Positions 38,985-52,011 of a DNA stretch of 64,000 nucleotides are shown here, piece after piece. The translations under genes were made by a program, and so were the position numbers. Source of the stretch: Linepithema humile. Its lineage: Eukaryota; Arthropoda; Insecta; Hymenoptera; Formicidae. The stretch is from contig NC_090132.1 of assembly GCF_040581485.1 (NCBI RefSeq), forward strand, positions 21,296,911 to 21,360,910, in the 5' to 3' direction. Within the stretch, counting starts at the first letter, position 1; the number at the start of each line of letters is the position of its first letter. Under the pieces are notes generated by a model. That model did not search any database, was not told the DNA's origin, and was given only the letters and a program-made list of their open reading frames with translations.

Positions 38985-41900
38985 AAATGCACTCGATATG
39001 TGCAAACTCACCTCGTCTCCGCTGCGCTTCATTAGCCTGACCGGCTGCGTTATTTAATGCGTCCGTGTGCATTACGGGCGAGTGGCGACGTTGCTGATCC
39101 TCGCAAATGACACCACGTCACGTTCGTGTATCCGAGACGCGGATGACAACGCTTCGCGTTGCTCTGATTAAGTTTGACAGCAAAAACTTTAAACTATTGA
39201 ATGATATATCACCATTGAATTAACTAATTAAAAATAGAATTTTTTAAGCAAAAGTACCGAACAAAATCATCACTTTGTAACATTAGTGACGAAGTTTCAT
39301 TTATGCGTATTCAAGATTTTTATACTACGCGTTCCCCAAAATTTTACATATTTCGATAATTTAATTTGAAAAAAATTTTGAATTTGTGTCTTTATGAGAT
39401 TATCACTGTAATATAATTCGCGAAACGTATTTGCACTTGTTTACAATTCAAAGAATCTTTCAATGCGTCGATCACTAAAGAGAATGGGCAGGAAGTAACT
39501 AAAGAATCTGTCCTTTCTTCTAAAGACGAGACTGAATTCAACGAAATTCTGCGAATGGTTTTCCCCGCTTCTTTCTCGAAGTTCACTTCTTATAACATTC
39601 CGTTATTGTACAAATGATCACTTGGGTTGCAACGACTCGTGCCGACGTGAACGTCACAATGGAAAACCGTCATGATCGGTGCGATTTATAAGTGCGAGCG
39701 CGTAAAGACAAATATATTTCAGTGCCTAAGATTGTCTCGTCCGTCTTCGCGGACTATCTCGGACCGCGGTGGCGTTGCGTACGTCGCTACCATCCCATCA
39801 CGCTACATGGGTCATCGCGGCGCGGCGAAAGTGCATGCTCTATTAATATAATGCTGAGTATGTATGTACATACACGCGGCACGGTGCGGCAGCGTGCGCG
39901 CAAAATTCAGCGCGCAACAAACGCGCTATTTCGGTGCCATACCGGACAACAATATTCCGGAGCGTGCGGGCGTGCGAAGGCAGTATGATATTTGGGAGAA
40001 TTTTAATGCGAATTGATTTTGTGTTATCTATCCAAAAGATGTTACTGATGAAAACTTTAAATTAAAAAAGTTTCAAAGAGTGCTATTATTCCTTTGCAAA
40101 ATATCGACTTTTAGATAAAATATCGTGTTTTTGAAGTTTAGAAATTCTGAATAAATGTGTCATGTGCTTTTGCAGTAATCTGATATTACGGGTGTGTTAT
40201 CCGGATACTACGGATACGCATGCACATTACATTGCGTCGCGTTGCGTTTGTCGTCATCGTCGGCACGGTGGTCAAATCGCGCGTTTCGAATCGACCACCG
40301 AGAATTCGCGCAATGTAAGCGGCATTCCGGAATTCTTGGCACCACAGCAGGCACGTGTCTTCGTAAATCGCGTGATATTTTATTAAGTATAACTTTTTTG
40401 CCCCAGAATATCGATTCTTTGACAATCATAGGGGGATACGAATAGAAAGAAAAAAAGGGATTATTTTGTAGTACTTTAGAACACGAGTTCCTGAGAACAC
40501 GAATTTGTAAAAATTAAAGTAAAAAATAATAAACAATAATAAAAAAAATTATTCTTTATATAAGAACCTAATTGTATATATAATCAAACTTTCCTATTTG
40601 TTCTTCTAACTTTTCTTTTTTCTTCTCACTTCTTTTTACATTATCGTGTCATTATTTCACATTTGTCTAACCACATGACAATGTTAAAATGGGAAAGTAA
40701 GTAAAAAAAAAACAGAAGATACCATAATCATGTAGCCAAGTAAATGTGAAATAGAAGCAAGAGGAAGAAAGGAAAAATTAGAAGAAAGTGTATTGAAAAA
40801 TTTGACTGCAGCAATTTATTATATCATTTAAATTAAAATATAATTTAAGACAAAAGCAAAATATTAAAAATAAAAACTGTAATATTTTTGTCACAACAAT
40901 ATCAAATGTCATGTGTTTAATTTATTCAACGTGCGTTCGTTACTCGTGTATTCGCATTCGAGACAGTGCTATCGCCCGCAATATGACAGGTGTAGTTAAA
41001 AGGCGATTCCACACTCTTTCATGACGTGTGTTCTCCCGGGCTACATGACACATCGGTTACATTTTTGTTAAATTAAAACAGCTTCTATATACGCCATTCG
41101 AAAATTTTACAGACAGCGGCAAAGCCAGGCTTTGAAAAATATTCATGAAAATACCGCGCGAATATAAATTCGCTCCAAGGTAGCGTTTTTTTGACAACCT
41201 TGTCGACCATATTTCCAAACTATGTATATTCCCATGCGCGCGTAGCACTTTTTTGTCGATAAAATTGATGAGAATAAAATTGATGAAAATGAGAAAGACC
41301 GCAATGAGAAAAATAATTATTTAATGCGATGATAAAAGATCATAAATGTGAAAATTCCAATCGACTATATGAACTTCGAGTGTGCTGCATGAGGAAAAAT
41401 AATACATTTTTATATGACTTTATTACATAAAATTTGATCATAAATTTTAATGATGAAAATTATTCGTAATTTATAGAAATTAAAACCGGTATAATTAATG
41501 TATTCAACTCTCAAAGTTTTAAATTCGGAAAAAAATTAGCATGTTCTGTTAACGGTTGTTGCAAAAAAATTAATATAGCAAATTCTTACATATTTATGAA
41601 ATGAATATTTATGAAATAAAAATCTGAATTTATTCAATTTAAAAATATATTAATTGAATTTTTTGTTATTTTCTATTATTCAATTTTTACGAATATTTTT
41701 TTCATAAAACTAAATTGAGCCATAAATTACGAATAAAAATAGGAATATAATGTAAAATCGCGATACTGAAAATTCCCTACGATATAATGGAGATTGTGCT
41801 ACCACGATACGATTCTTGCGATTCTTGTGGATTTTCAATGTGTTGCGCTTTTTTAAACAACCCATGTAATTAACCAAGAAAAAACGCACGCATAAAGATA

Positions 41901-44679
41901 AATAGGAAAAGAGAAGATTATGATTATTCATCTTACTTCATATTTCACTGCTTTTGATGCGCTCAAAAGGATTTAAAAACTTAAAAGCCTTCGTTTCGTT
42001 GATTAATTAAACGCAAGTAATTAAAATTTTTTCCGTTTCATATGTAAATACTTCTTTACTCACTCTTTTCTGCAACTGCGTTCGTCGACGGATGCTCACT
42101 GGTCATCCTGGTGTTTGAATATCCACTGTGCCGCACATTTACTCTCTCGGGACGTACAATCGCTGTTTACTTCTACATTACATCGGCTTTCTGAAAGGAA
42201 ACACAATTATTAAAGGATGTAAATAATATATGTATATATACAACATAGCAATAGCTCTTGTATAGATAAATATGACGACTTATTATTGTAAAATGTAAGT
42301 ACGTGTTATAATAAATAATATATATTTTATATTTTATAACATTTAATATATCTATTAATTTATCTGATTATCTACGAGATATTTTAAATATTAAATCATT
42401 TCATATTACATTAATCATTCATTCTCACTCAGTATCCTTCATTTTCTCAATCTCGTATATCCTCATTTTCAGATAATTTAAAAGATAATATTCAAAACGC
42501 GGCTAAAAGAACATACAAATTGTACACGTTGTAATACATCGCAACCGTCAGTAATTTTGGACCACATTTCTGTGACGGACCACAATTCTGATGGCTACGT
42601 GCATTTCGTCAAAGACAAATGATTCATCCGCGCGGTGCTCTAGATGTATTACATTTTAACACCGCGATTCAATTAGAGAAACATCGTGAGACACGTATTG
42701 AAATTTCCCCATGACACACCGGAATTTCTGTTTGGCACGAGTTGCGAGGAGGAAGTCCGTGAGATTGTCAACTGAATATATTTATATCGTATTTGAGTAG
42801 GCTAAAGCGTGTTACAAAAACGCGACTCGATTACGAATTACACGAGTCTGAGGAAATTGCGATATTTCTGTATATTTAACTTCTGCCTTTTTATGTCGAA
42901 ATACTATTGTACGCAAATGATGTGACCTGAGAATATTAATTTAGATCTGAACATTTTCCATATTAATCGTTTATATAATTATTGTGAATAATTCAGTTTT
43001 AGTCTTGCATCATTTGTCGAATCGACACCACATTGTCTTTATAATATATGTATACAAAAACATAATTTTGATATAAAAGAAATCATAAAAAAATTACAAA
43101 TGTGAAAATAATGATTAGAAAAAGTTATTATTTTCTAAATAATATTTGTTTAATAAAAAGATACAATGCAAAACTCTTCGGTGTTCCAATAATTTATAAT
43201 CTTTCATAATGCCATAATTTTTCACAGATCAAAAGTGCCTTTCGTACACAAAGAATTTCGAAAAGAAGTTTTTATATCAAGTTTTCACTTAAAAATGCAT
43301 AATTTTTTAGGACTAATTTTTAGGAAGTTTCTTCATAAACGAAATAAAATATAGCAAGCATGAAATATTCTTCAACCCTAAAACCTTCCCTTTCCGTCGT
43401 AACTACGATATCAAACGGAAACCACCTCAGCGCTGACCTAGTTGCCGCTGCGTATAATGTCCTAAAATAGAATGAAGCGGAACAGATCGGGATAGTGCGA
43501 CAAGACGACGAGGAATCTGTCGCCGGATCTCCCGATGATCATCGGGACTTTCCTGACTTATTTACACCGAGATAAATCTGGCACGACCGAAGACAATACA
43601 GTTAGAGAAGCAGACCACTCGGTAATTTTAGAAATTAGAAGCTTGATTAGACTGTTACTTAATTGCTAATTTCCATTTAATTTGAATTCGACAGATATTG
43701 CAAATTAAAGACTTATTACATTTTTTGCTTCGATCTTAAGCAAAAGTTAGTAAAATAAATGATGTAAGTTACGGTTATATACTCGAAATCAATTACGATT
43801 ACTACAAGCATATTACTAATAATTTAATCATATGTTAAAATAAATTTTCGAATATAATGAGATTCGATGTACATAGCAATTAGATCCTTTCGTGGAAGGA
43901 TAAATTGCATTATCAATTTAAGACATATATGTATCTCTAGTTTTTACTCTTTCGCGTGAAATTATTGACAAGTTCCATTTTTACAAACCGTATAAGGAAG
44001 ATTGAAATCTATTACGAATAATTTATAGCAGATTTCAATCATCATTTGTAGCAGAAACGTCTTTTTCGGGATGAAAGTACGTTTGATAATCACACGAAAA
44101 TATTCCGTGGTCGCGATTAACAGATTTAATTCGAGTTCATGGGACGAACTAATAATCAGCGGTCACGCAGCTAATAAGCGTTTGTTCGTAGTAATTTCGG
44201 TGATCCGAGAATTGCCTTCATCGAGAACTGCTTATTGGACATAATTTATGGCGCTCGTCGACGATCGTCATTGCTGTGATTTAATAAAAATGGAATCTCG
44301 CGCATCCCGCGATATTGACTATTATTTCATGACAAACTAAAATTTTTCGCTTCCGCGCGTGACGTAAAAATAAACTACTCGATCGATCGTGGTACGTGAA
44401 CGTATATAAACGAGAGAATGTTTCCACGGTGTATAACTTACATCAAAAATCGCAATAAGACGCTTTGTTTGACTCTAAAATCTTCCCAATAAATTTCGTT
44501 TTTAATTAATTAAAACAGTACAATAAATTCGCATGTGACGAAAAAATCTCTAAAAATTTGTGTCCTAATTTTTTGACATTTAAATACAAAATAATACTTT
44601 TTATTAATACAATGATACATTTCCAGATAATTAATAATATATTGTGATATAATTTCAATTTGTATAACATGTTATATAA

Positions 44680-44740
44680 ACTTTTAATATAAATATATAA
44701 ACTTTTAATATAAATATATAATAACTTTTAATATAAATCA
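44680..44740. repeat. AT-rich tandem repeat, about 21-23 bp unit, three copies
   Basis: Units built on ACTTTTAATATAAATATATA repeat three times, the last truncated. Confidence 0.75.
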
Positions 44741-47460
44741 TTAACTGAAATATTAACAAATATTATGTTACAATATTGATTCGCACGTTAACTTTCAAGT
44801 AATATTTTTATTTAAAAATATCAAATTTTACGAATTGCAAAATTTACTTTGTACACGAAAATTCTATAGCATCGCTCATCTCATAATATCGTATATGTTC
44901 CTCTCTAATACCGATAAAAAAGTGATTCGTTATACGTCAAATTTATTAATTGATAATAACGATTTATAAGTATGCGTTATGTATTATTGCGTTAATATAC
45001 TTTACGTAACTATTGCAGTCATTAAAATATTCGCACTTCCGGTCGAAACAAACTGCCATTTACGAAACGGAAGAACCAATCTGATAGGATTTTATGGACG
45101 AAAAGGGAAATAATGTTTTATCAACCAGTAATCCATTTTTTTCAATAAACCAAACTGTGTCGATGCTCGATAAAACTAATAATACCGGCAAAACAAATTT
45201 TTCATCACTGATCGCGCGCGTGTGTTCACACAATTTTGTACGTCGTGTTGCCACCGTAATGAAAATAAACGCGATAGAATTAGAGAAACAGAAAAAATAC
45301 GAGAAAAAAGGTTAAAAAGAAAAAAATACAATTGCTTATGCAACGTCAAGTGGCATTGCATAATTATATATAGCATTATATAATTATGCCGATAACTAAT
45401 AAAAAGCTCACAACGTGACTGCTTTATATCGACATCTAAATTTAATTACTGCGATTATCCGGAATTATTGATTTTATTTTGCATCTACTCGTGCTTGTGA
45501 CAGCTGGATGTACATCACGGATGCGCGGTGGTACAACTGTGATTTGAAATAATTAACGGACAATATATTTCGCGTCGTATTGGGCGTATTATCTGCGTAT
45601 TCGACTGATATTGGCTGCCGATTAAAATAGCACAATACAATTGCGACAAAATGAAAAAAAAAAACCGGCAGTGCAAATGTCGTGTTATGTGTAAATCCGT
45701 ACGCATCATAAACGTCCGAGTGTTTTAAATGTGTTACAAAAATAATCTCCGATAAGTAAAATTTTCCATGCTATAGCCGCAGTGAAACGTATGCTAAGCC
45801 AATTATCGCATATCACAAATAAACACAAAGATAATTTTCTCGAACGCATCGAAATTATATTGGTTTCAACGAGTATTTACACGATTTTGTATATATATCA
45901 TCGGTGTCGTTTACGTAATAACAGCTGATAAAACATCACGATTTCAGTTCTATCATCGATCACTTGCGAGATAATCATACTTACGACACAAAACGCAAGA
46001 TGTAAAAGATGTAAAAAGCGAAACTTCGTATTTAAAACGTATAATGATAGGTCGAATCTATCTCTAAACAAGATAAACTCTATTTTTGTTAATTAATTTC
46101 ATTGCAATTGTATTCGTCTATTCGCAGATATTATACATATTAAATTTTTACACGCACAGTTTCCAGCTGATAATAAAATAACGTGACACATGATAATTAG
46201 GATTTTCGAAAAAAAGGGGAAGGGGGAAACAACAAGATGCTTCATCGATTTTATGCACAGAATTAATTAATTCGACGCAATTCATTACTTAATAAAGGCG
46301 GGATATATTTATAACTCCAGCTTCCCTATAAATTCTGACCTATAAGGATATTAAAAATATAACGGCCGCGACGCGCGAATAAAAAAAGACATAAAGGTTA
46401 AGTCCACGCGCCGCTCGTCGTTCCGTTCATGGTGCAATGTTATTGCCGGACTGCCGCGCACTCGTGATAGCCGTCGGGCATTAATACTCGCTCGCGGAGT
46501 CTACGTGATAACATGCAAAAAGTGCAGTCCGTTTTTTTTATCGTAACAGAGTCTGCGAGCGTGCACTTCTAAAGCCATACCACGGGACACGCACGCGATG
46601 AGTCGCGGCGCGGATTAAAAGAGGATTGAATAGAGGATTAATTATCTCGCTACGAGATAACAGACAACGATGCAAAACGAGAGACTCGCGCAACGTACGA
46701 TATCAAACGAAGATTGTCAAATCGCATCTAGCCTCCAGCTTTCTAGATTTGTGCGATTTTTATTCTCTTATTAAACGTACTTCAATTTTGCTCAAAACAT
46801 TCTCTCACATACGCTGAAAGCTTTTGTCTGTGACGGCCTTGTTAAAGACAATTTAAGTCTGCTTAAATAAAAAACAATTGTCAACTATATTTGAGATATT
46901 ATTTTTTACTTTTTTCATTTTTCATTGCTCAGAATATACACGCAACATTTATGTTGCATACATCAATGGATGTACGCTTTATGCTTATAACTGCTTATCA
47001 AGAACAATAGTCATGATAAATTCGTGTTGTAGTAGTATGGATTTTATCCTGTATCCGTGCTGTTTTTATTTCACAAAATATAAATAAATACTCCTTTAAA
47101 AAAATTTTTTTTTAATTTTCTGATGTTTCAAATACTTCAATTCGATTTAAAAAGTATTTAATTTTCAAGCAAAAACTGGAGCATATTTAGATGTAAATTT
47201 AAAATAAATTTGTTATATTTCTTAATGTTTTTCTATCCAAAGAAAAAAATAATCCAGAGTCACTCACGTTTCAAATATTATATTTAAAAAATTACTCAAA
47301 CAAATTGAACTAAATTCGATTAATAAACTGATTGCCGTCTGGAAAATAAAGGCAAAATTCTCGAAAAGATAATTTCAATGAAAATTCTTTGAGAATGCTA
47401 AATTTTTCCAAATAGTACTTTAATAATAGCACACTTTAATAAATTTTAAATATCTATTAG

Positions 47461-47501
47461 CTTTTGTCTCTCTTTCTCTCTCTTTTTCTCTCTTTCTCTC
47501 G
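47461..47501 (+). repeat. Degenerate (TC)/(TTTC) tract
   Basis: Alternating TCTCTC and TTTCTC blocks upstream of the TTAA-flanked MITE. Confidence 0.7.
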
Positions 47502-47553
47502 TCTTTTATTAATGTTTATTTAACATTTTTCTCTCATGAATGTTAAATCTCTT

Positions 47554-47730
47554 TTAACCCTTCCAGAGGCAGTGGCTCACATATGAGCCACGCTTTCGTC
47601 TTTTATTTTTTATGCTCTTAAAATGTTTTACTTTAAATAAATATGATTCCGCTTTTTAAACATCTCTCTCTTGCAAAAAAAAATGTCTAAGGATAATTCA
47701 TATATAAACTATTGCTCCTGAAAGAGTTAA
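47554..47730. mobile_element. TTAA-flanked MITE, piggyBac-like
   Basis: A 177-bp segment flanked by TTAA on both sides (47554-47557 and 47727-47730). Inner ends CCCTTCCAG and CTGAAAGAG are imperfect inverted repeats. Just inside the left end an 8-bp perfect stem GTGGCTCA/TGAGCCAC closes on a CATA loop (47572-47591). TTAA targets and CCY-type ends are characteristic of piggyBac elements. No transposase is present. Confidence 0.6.
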
Positions 47731-47842
47731 CATATATTTTGTATTTTATATTTATGAAATAATTAATTTTATTTGATTCTACATATTAATTTAATTTTGT
47801 TAATTATACTCTGTAAGATATAATGTATTTTTCATCACAATA

Positions 47843-47867
47843 ATGTGTGTGTGCGCGCGTGTGTGTT
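47843..47867 (+). repeat. (GT) microsatellite with GC interruption
   Basis: GTGTGTGTGCGCGCGTGTGTG in AT-rich DNA. Confidence 0.8.
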
Positions 47868-48853
47868 ACATTCAATTGATTGATATTTCAATAAATATTA
47901 TATTAATCAAAGTGATTAACTTAATACAAGTCTTACTTTATTCGTAAACGCTCCTTTCATTTCACAAAGCTAAACGTTTTAAAATCATAATCGTTGACCC
48001 CATGGTCTCCATAGCGCAACGCGTTTGTTTACATTTATACACTTGCAAAAGGTCAGTTGCTTTACGATGCCCGTGCAATTATCTCGAGAAGCGAGCGGAG
48101 GCATAATACGTCATGGTGAATATCGATAGGAGATTTTCATTGCAACGCACTTTCATGCGACCTTATATATTTCCGTCAAACGAAATTTCACTTCAATTCA
48201 ATAAATGTGACACGAAGCACAATTTGTTGTAACAAGAGATTTAAATTTTATCATACCGATTTGATATACACAGTGCGACGTTCGAAAATAACGTACGACA
48301 AACCGCGGTCACACCTCTCTAACGCTTATTCTTCAAACTATCGGGATAATATTTAATAACGGCGTGCTAATGCGCCCGCCGCTTCAATTATCAGAGTACC
48401 GCATCGACATATGAATTTAAACGGTCGTTTACGAGCGACAGACACTTGCGAAATTTGCGGAGTAGCTCGTAAGATCGGTGTCTGTATCCGTTGACCTAAC
48501 CGCGCGACATATACACACATGTAAGACTGATCGCACTTACCCGCCACACCTACACCGCGGTGCTGTTGTCCTTCGAGTTGATGATACTCGTCCTAACGGC
48601 TACCGGGGATATCGCCTGCTACCAAACAACGGAAAAACGAAAGACGCAAAAGAAGTCGCGGTTCACCGGATACGTGTTCACTCGCGCGGTGCGTTTCGAC
48701 TCGCGATATGTGCATACGTGATGGAACACGGCGACGACATAAAAACAATGCGATTGCGCTGCTACCTCGACGCGCTTTGTCGAACTACCGCGCCCGGCGT
48801 AATCGCGAAAACAGTATACGTGCACGTTACGTATATATATGCTTGAATGGTAC

Positions 48854-48898
48854 GCATGCGGAGACGGTGTCTCGGAACGCGACAAACGGCGCGGCTGG
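48854..48898. repeat. GC-rich dispersed motif, copy 1
   Basis: GCATGCGGAGA, TCGGAACGCG and CAAACGGC in order, closely matching 49545-49588 on the same strand. No coding or transposon signature. Confidence 0.5.
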
Positions 48899-49544
48899 AG
48901 CCTCCTTTTGCCGAGACATGGCACGAAAAACATCAGAATTTAATCTTTTGTCATGCGGAAATCATAACTTGATGCAAATTTCTTTTCGTTCCCAAATTTT
49001 TATTCGACTGTATTTTCATTAAATTAAAACCAATATTACGAAAAACAACATCAGTTCTTTATCCTTTGCCACCAATTAGAAATGTTCTTTTATTTATAAA
49101 TACTCGATCACGTTTAAAAGAATGTAATATTTATTGCCACGTGTCCTTCACCCTTTCAATTGGCCTATTTATCACACAATCTTTGTGTGCGTTCTATGAC
49201 TATTCATAGTTACTCGTATTCAATCTACCACTACTGTGTATCTGAAGTTGGCATGTACATAACTACGATTTACTCGTGGCCGTTGTATTAGCCAGTACTG
49301 GCATTCAACACTGGTGGAACGTTGTTATTATTCAGACTGGCAAACTTCGTATCGTCGATAGTTGTCCGATATATTTAGTTGAAACTAATATGCTTTATAC
49401 TAGTTAGTTAGTCCTGTCTATTTACTGCCATCCAGTATCGCGCCAATACAATCGGCAGCCATCGAGTCTGTTTGTGTCTCACTGTGCCTTTTGCACATGG
49501 TTAGAATCTTACCGATATTGCGAACTGCGATTCCTGAACGGCCC

Positions 49545-49588
49545 GCGTGCGGAGATCGATGTCTGGGAACGCGGCAAACGGCCGCTGT
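49545..49588. repeat. GC-rich dispersed motif, copy 2
   Basis: GCGTGCGGAGA, TGGGAACGCG and CAAACGGC in order, matching 48854-48898. It lies about 390 bp upstream of the possible UMAD1 first exon. Confidence 0.5.
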
Positions 49589-49935
49589 AGCGAAAATCAC
49601 ATCACAGTTAATTTTTAGCACATTTGAGTTACACGCGTTTTGCATTGAAATAATCTTTCGAGGAAAATAGATAATAAACAGTAAATAGAAGAGAAATGCA
49701 TTTTGAACGTTTGTATGATGAGCGTAACGGCCATCTGGTGGGATACCAGACAAGCTTGTTATTTCGATAAGTAAACTGTTTTACCACCGCTTTACTCCGC
49801 ATCTCGTATCATCTCGTATGTCGTACTGACTCGAGTGGAACAGTTTATCCAAGTTTATCGCGTATCTGATTACGTTTCAACGCGAATTTATTTATTCTTT
49901 TGAAGAAGCAACTAACAAAAGCGTCAGCAGTATGG

Positions 49936-50005
49936 TCAGTCTTTAGCGTGGACCGTTGATTGATTGTGTGATTAGCTCTTTTCTTTAATTTTTAATTGTT
50001 TGTAT
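49936..50005 (+). promoter_or_regulatory. Possible first untranslated exon of the UMAD1-like gene
   Basis: An initiator-like TCAGTC at 49936-49941 is followed by a consensus splice donor GTGAGT at 50006-50011. The UMAD1-like coding exon begins with an acceptor at about 50582, so a 5' exon ending at 50005 would complete the transcript. No TATA box or downstream element was recognised. Inference only. Confidence 0.3.
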
Positions 50006-50585
50006 GTGAGTAAACTTTATGTTTTTCCCTTTAAATATACATTTTATCACGAGTTTTAATTCCCCTATTATATATACGGCAGAAAATATTAATAATTTGA
50101 GATAATTTAATCTTTTGAAAGCTGGAAAACTTCACATAAGGCAGTATCTTTGTGACGTTAAACAAGAAAACAATTAATCTAACATAAAATCTTTATAAGC
50201 TTGAAAGATAGCATTATCATGTCTCTCAAGATTAATAGTTGATTTTTATTGATATTTGCTGCTTTACAATGATATATGTCACAGTGCATTGCATATATTA
50301 TTTCCTAATATTGACATTTTACATTTATTTGAATGTTAACCTAGACAGTATCTATACAGCTATTGTGTAAGAATGACTTTTAATTTTCAGCTATTATAAG
50401 TAGTGTGATATAGATAGAATAATACTAACTTTTTTTAAATGTGTTACTTATTTTTTCGTACATTCCTTCAGATATTTTATTTAAAGATCAATATATCAGA
50501 AATACAAATTTTAAGCATGTCCCAAAATTAACTCTTGATGTAATAGAATTCTGACAAATTTTTAGATCAATATATTTTGCAGAAG

Positions 50586-51044
50586 ATGTCTTGGCTCTTT
50601 GGCAAAAAGAAGCACAAGGATTCACCTCCCGATTCTAGGGATGAGCAAGAAGAACAGGCTTCTACTAGTCAGGCAGATGATTTTGTAGTAATTGAAAAAA
50701 GAAGAACTTCATTGCCACCTAATGTTGGTGAAAGTGGCCAAGGTACGCCTTATCCTAGTGGACTATACCCATTCATCGGCGGAACGCCAATGAATCCCGC
50801 AATGTCGGCTGGTAATTTGCCAAAGCTAAGTCAGCAAGTGGATGCTCCGCATTATCTAAGCGGTGTACCGTTTAAGTTATGCAGACAGTTGGAAAGTAAT
50901 ATGAACAACGACTTGGAGATAGATGGCCTACGGATTAATGAAATATTGTCTTTCGTTGAAAGATTAGAAAATCAAAATTATGATTATGATTTTTCTCTCG
51001 AGACAGGTGTCATTACAGAAATAGATAGTAGGAATAACGAATAA
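50586..51044 (+). CDS. UMAD1: UMA-domain protein, UMAD1-like
   Basis: A 152-residue protein in a single coding exon. The ATG at 50586 follows a good splice acceptor (TTTTGCAG then AAG), so an untranslated exon lies upstream. The N-terminus MSWLFGKKKHK is basic, followed by an acidic, Ser/Pro-rich low-complexity part. Residues 93-143 carry the two hallmarks of the UMA domain: SGVPFKL at 92-98 and YDYDFSLETGV at 132-142. The UMA domain is shared by UBAP1, MVB12 and UMAD1 and binds ESCRT-I, which sorts ubiquitinated cargo into multivesicular endosomes. Length and C-terminal placement of the domain match UMAD1 (137 residues in human, from memory) rather than UBAP1, which is longer and has UBA domains. 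Convergent with the TMEM222-like gene downstream. Confidence 0.82.
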   Translation: MSWLFGKKKHKDSPPDSRDEQEEQASTSQADDFVVIEKRRTSLPPNVGESGQGTPYPSGLYPFIGGTPMNPAMSAGNLPKLSQQVDAPHYLSGVPFKLCRQLESNMNNDLEIDGLRINEILSFVERLENQNYDYDFSLETGVITEIDSRNNE

Positions 51045-51145
51045 TTTAATATAACTTTGATTTTAATATAACGACAGTGTAAATGAATGCTTTATGAATT
51101 AGAGAATCAAACTAGACGCGCACATATATATCCTTTAGTTAGGTG

Positions 51146-51151
51146 AATAAA
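51146..51151 (+). terminator. Polyadenylation signal, UMAD1-like gene
   Basis: AATAAA about 100 bp after the stop codon of the UMAD1-like gene, on the same strand. Confidence 0.45.
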
Positions 51152-51787
51152 CAAAATCTAATATGAAATATTTCTCAAGTGACTGCATGTACAATACTCG
51201 CATAATAGACATTAAGTTTGATTCTTTGATTGCCATATAAACCTCTTCTAAAGCGATTCTATCTTTTACATAAGAAGAACAAATAAATACGTGATATTTT
51301 TTTAATCAAAAATAAATATTAAAACATAAATATTAAATATCTGTCTTAAATTATTAAAAAAATTAAATTAAAAATTAATTCATCAGAGTTATTTATTAAT
51401 ATAAAAGAAAAGATAGTCGCTTACGGCTCACTTTTTAATTTATGTAATTTGTGCTTAAGGAGATAGAGAGTTTTAATCTCCAAAATTGCCATAGTGTTTA
51501 TGTATGTAATTAAAGCATATGTTTGATGTTTTGCAGTTCATTATGCAATATAAAACTTATATTAATTGCATAAATTGAATAATAATTATAATATAAATAA
51601 AAATAATTACTTTCTTTAGATGTGTATGATACAAAATGTTGTCAAAAGCCATGTAACTTGCGTATAATTTTATTATATTTGTATAGTCAATATGTACATG
51701 ATTTTGTAAAAATTAAACAATTTTTACTATTTTAATCTAAATAAATTACTTTAATATGTTATAAATATGGATAGATATTGCGTTTTT

Positions 51788-51793
51788 TTATTG
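51788..51793 (-). terminator. Polyadenylation signal, TMEM222-like gene
   Basis: TTTATT on the plus strand, that is AATAAA on the minus strand, about 220 bp beyond the TMEM222 stop. Plausible 3' end signal in an AT-rich interval. Confidence 0.35.
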
Positions 51794-52011
51794 CCAGAAT
51801 TTGGCATGACATCTCATAGATCTTATGTTAAGTTCTATATACAATTTTAATAACTGATACAGATGCAATGCCAAGAACTGATACTATTTTGATTAGGCTG
51901 TATTTTCATATAAAGATACTTTTAATTATGAAATTTCATTAAATAGCACAAAGTTAAGATCTTAAATGTATAATTTATAATTGACTTACGTTTTATACTT
52001 AATATACAGAC

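Larger units (their letters stand above)
36701..46370. other. Gene-free region, mostly AT-rich
   Basis: CpG-richer patches near 36,740-37,200, 37,380-37,770, 38,120-38,330, 38,890-39,160, 39,620-39,990, 40,180-40,380 and 43,400-43,560. The rest is AT-rich with short tandem repeats. Nothing resembling a domain-bearing exon or RNA gene was seen. Confidence 0.5.
46371..49930. other. Gene-free region upstream of the UMAD1-like gene
   Basis: CpG-rich patches at 46,370-46,700 and 48,300-48,930, with AT-rich DNA and the TTAA-flanked MITE between. A GC-rich motif is present twice (48,854 and 49,545). The open frame at 48,478-48,846 shows no family features. Confidence 0.5.

Noticed and set aside
48478..48846. 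122-codon plus-strand frame
   Set aside because: Opposite strand is open too, no motif, and it overlaps a dispersed GC-rich repeat.
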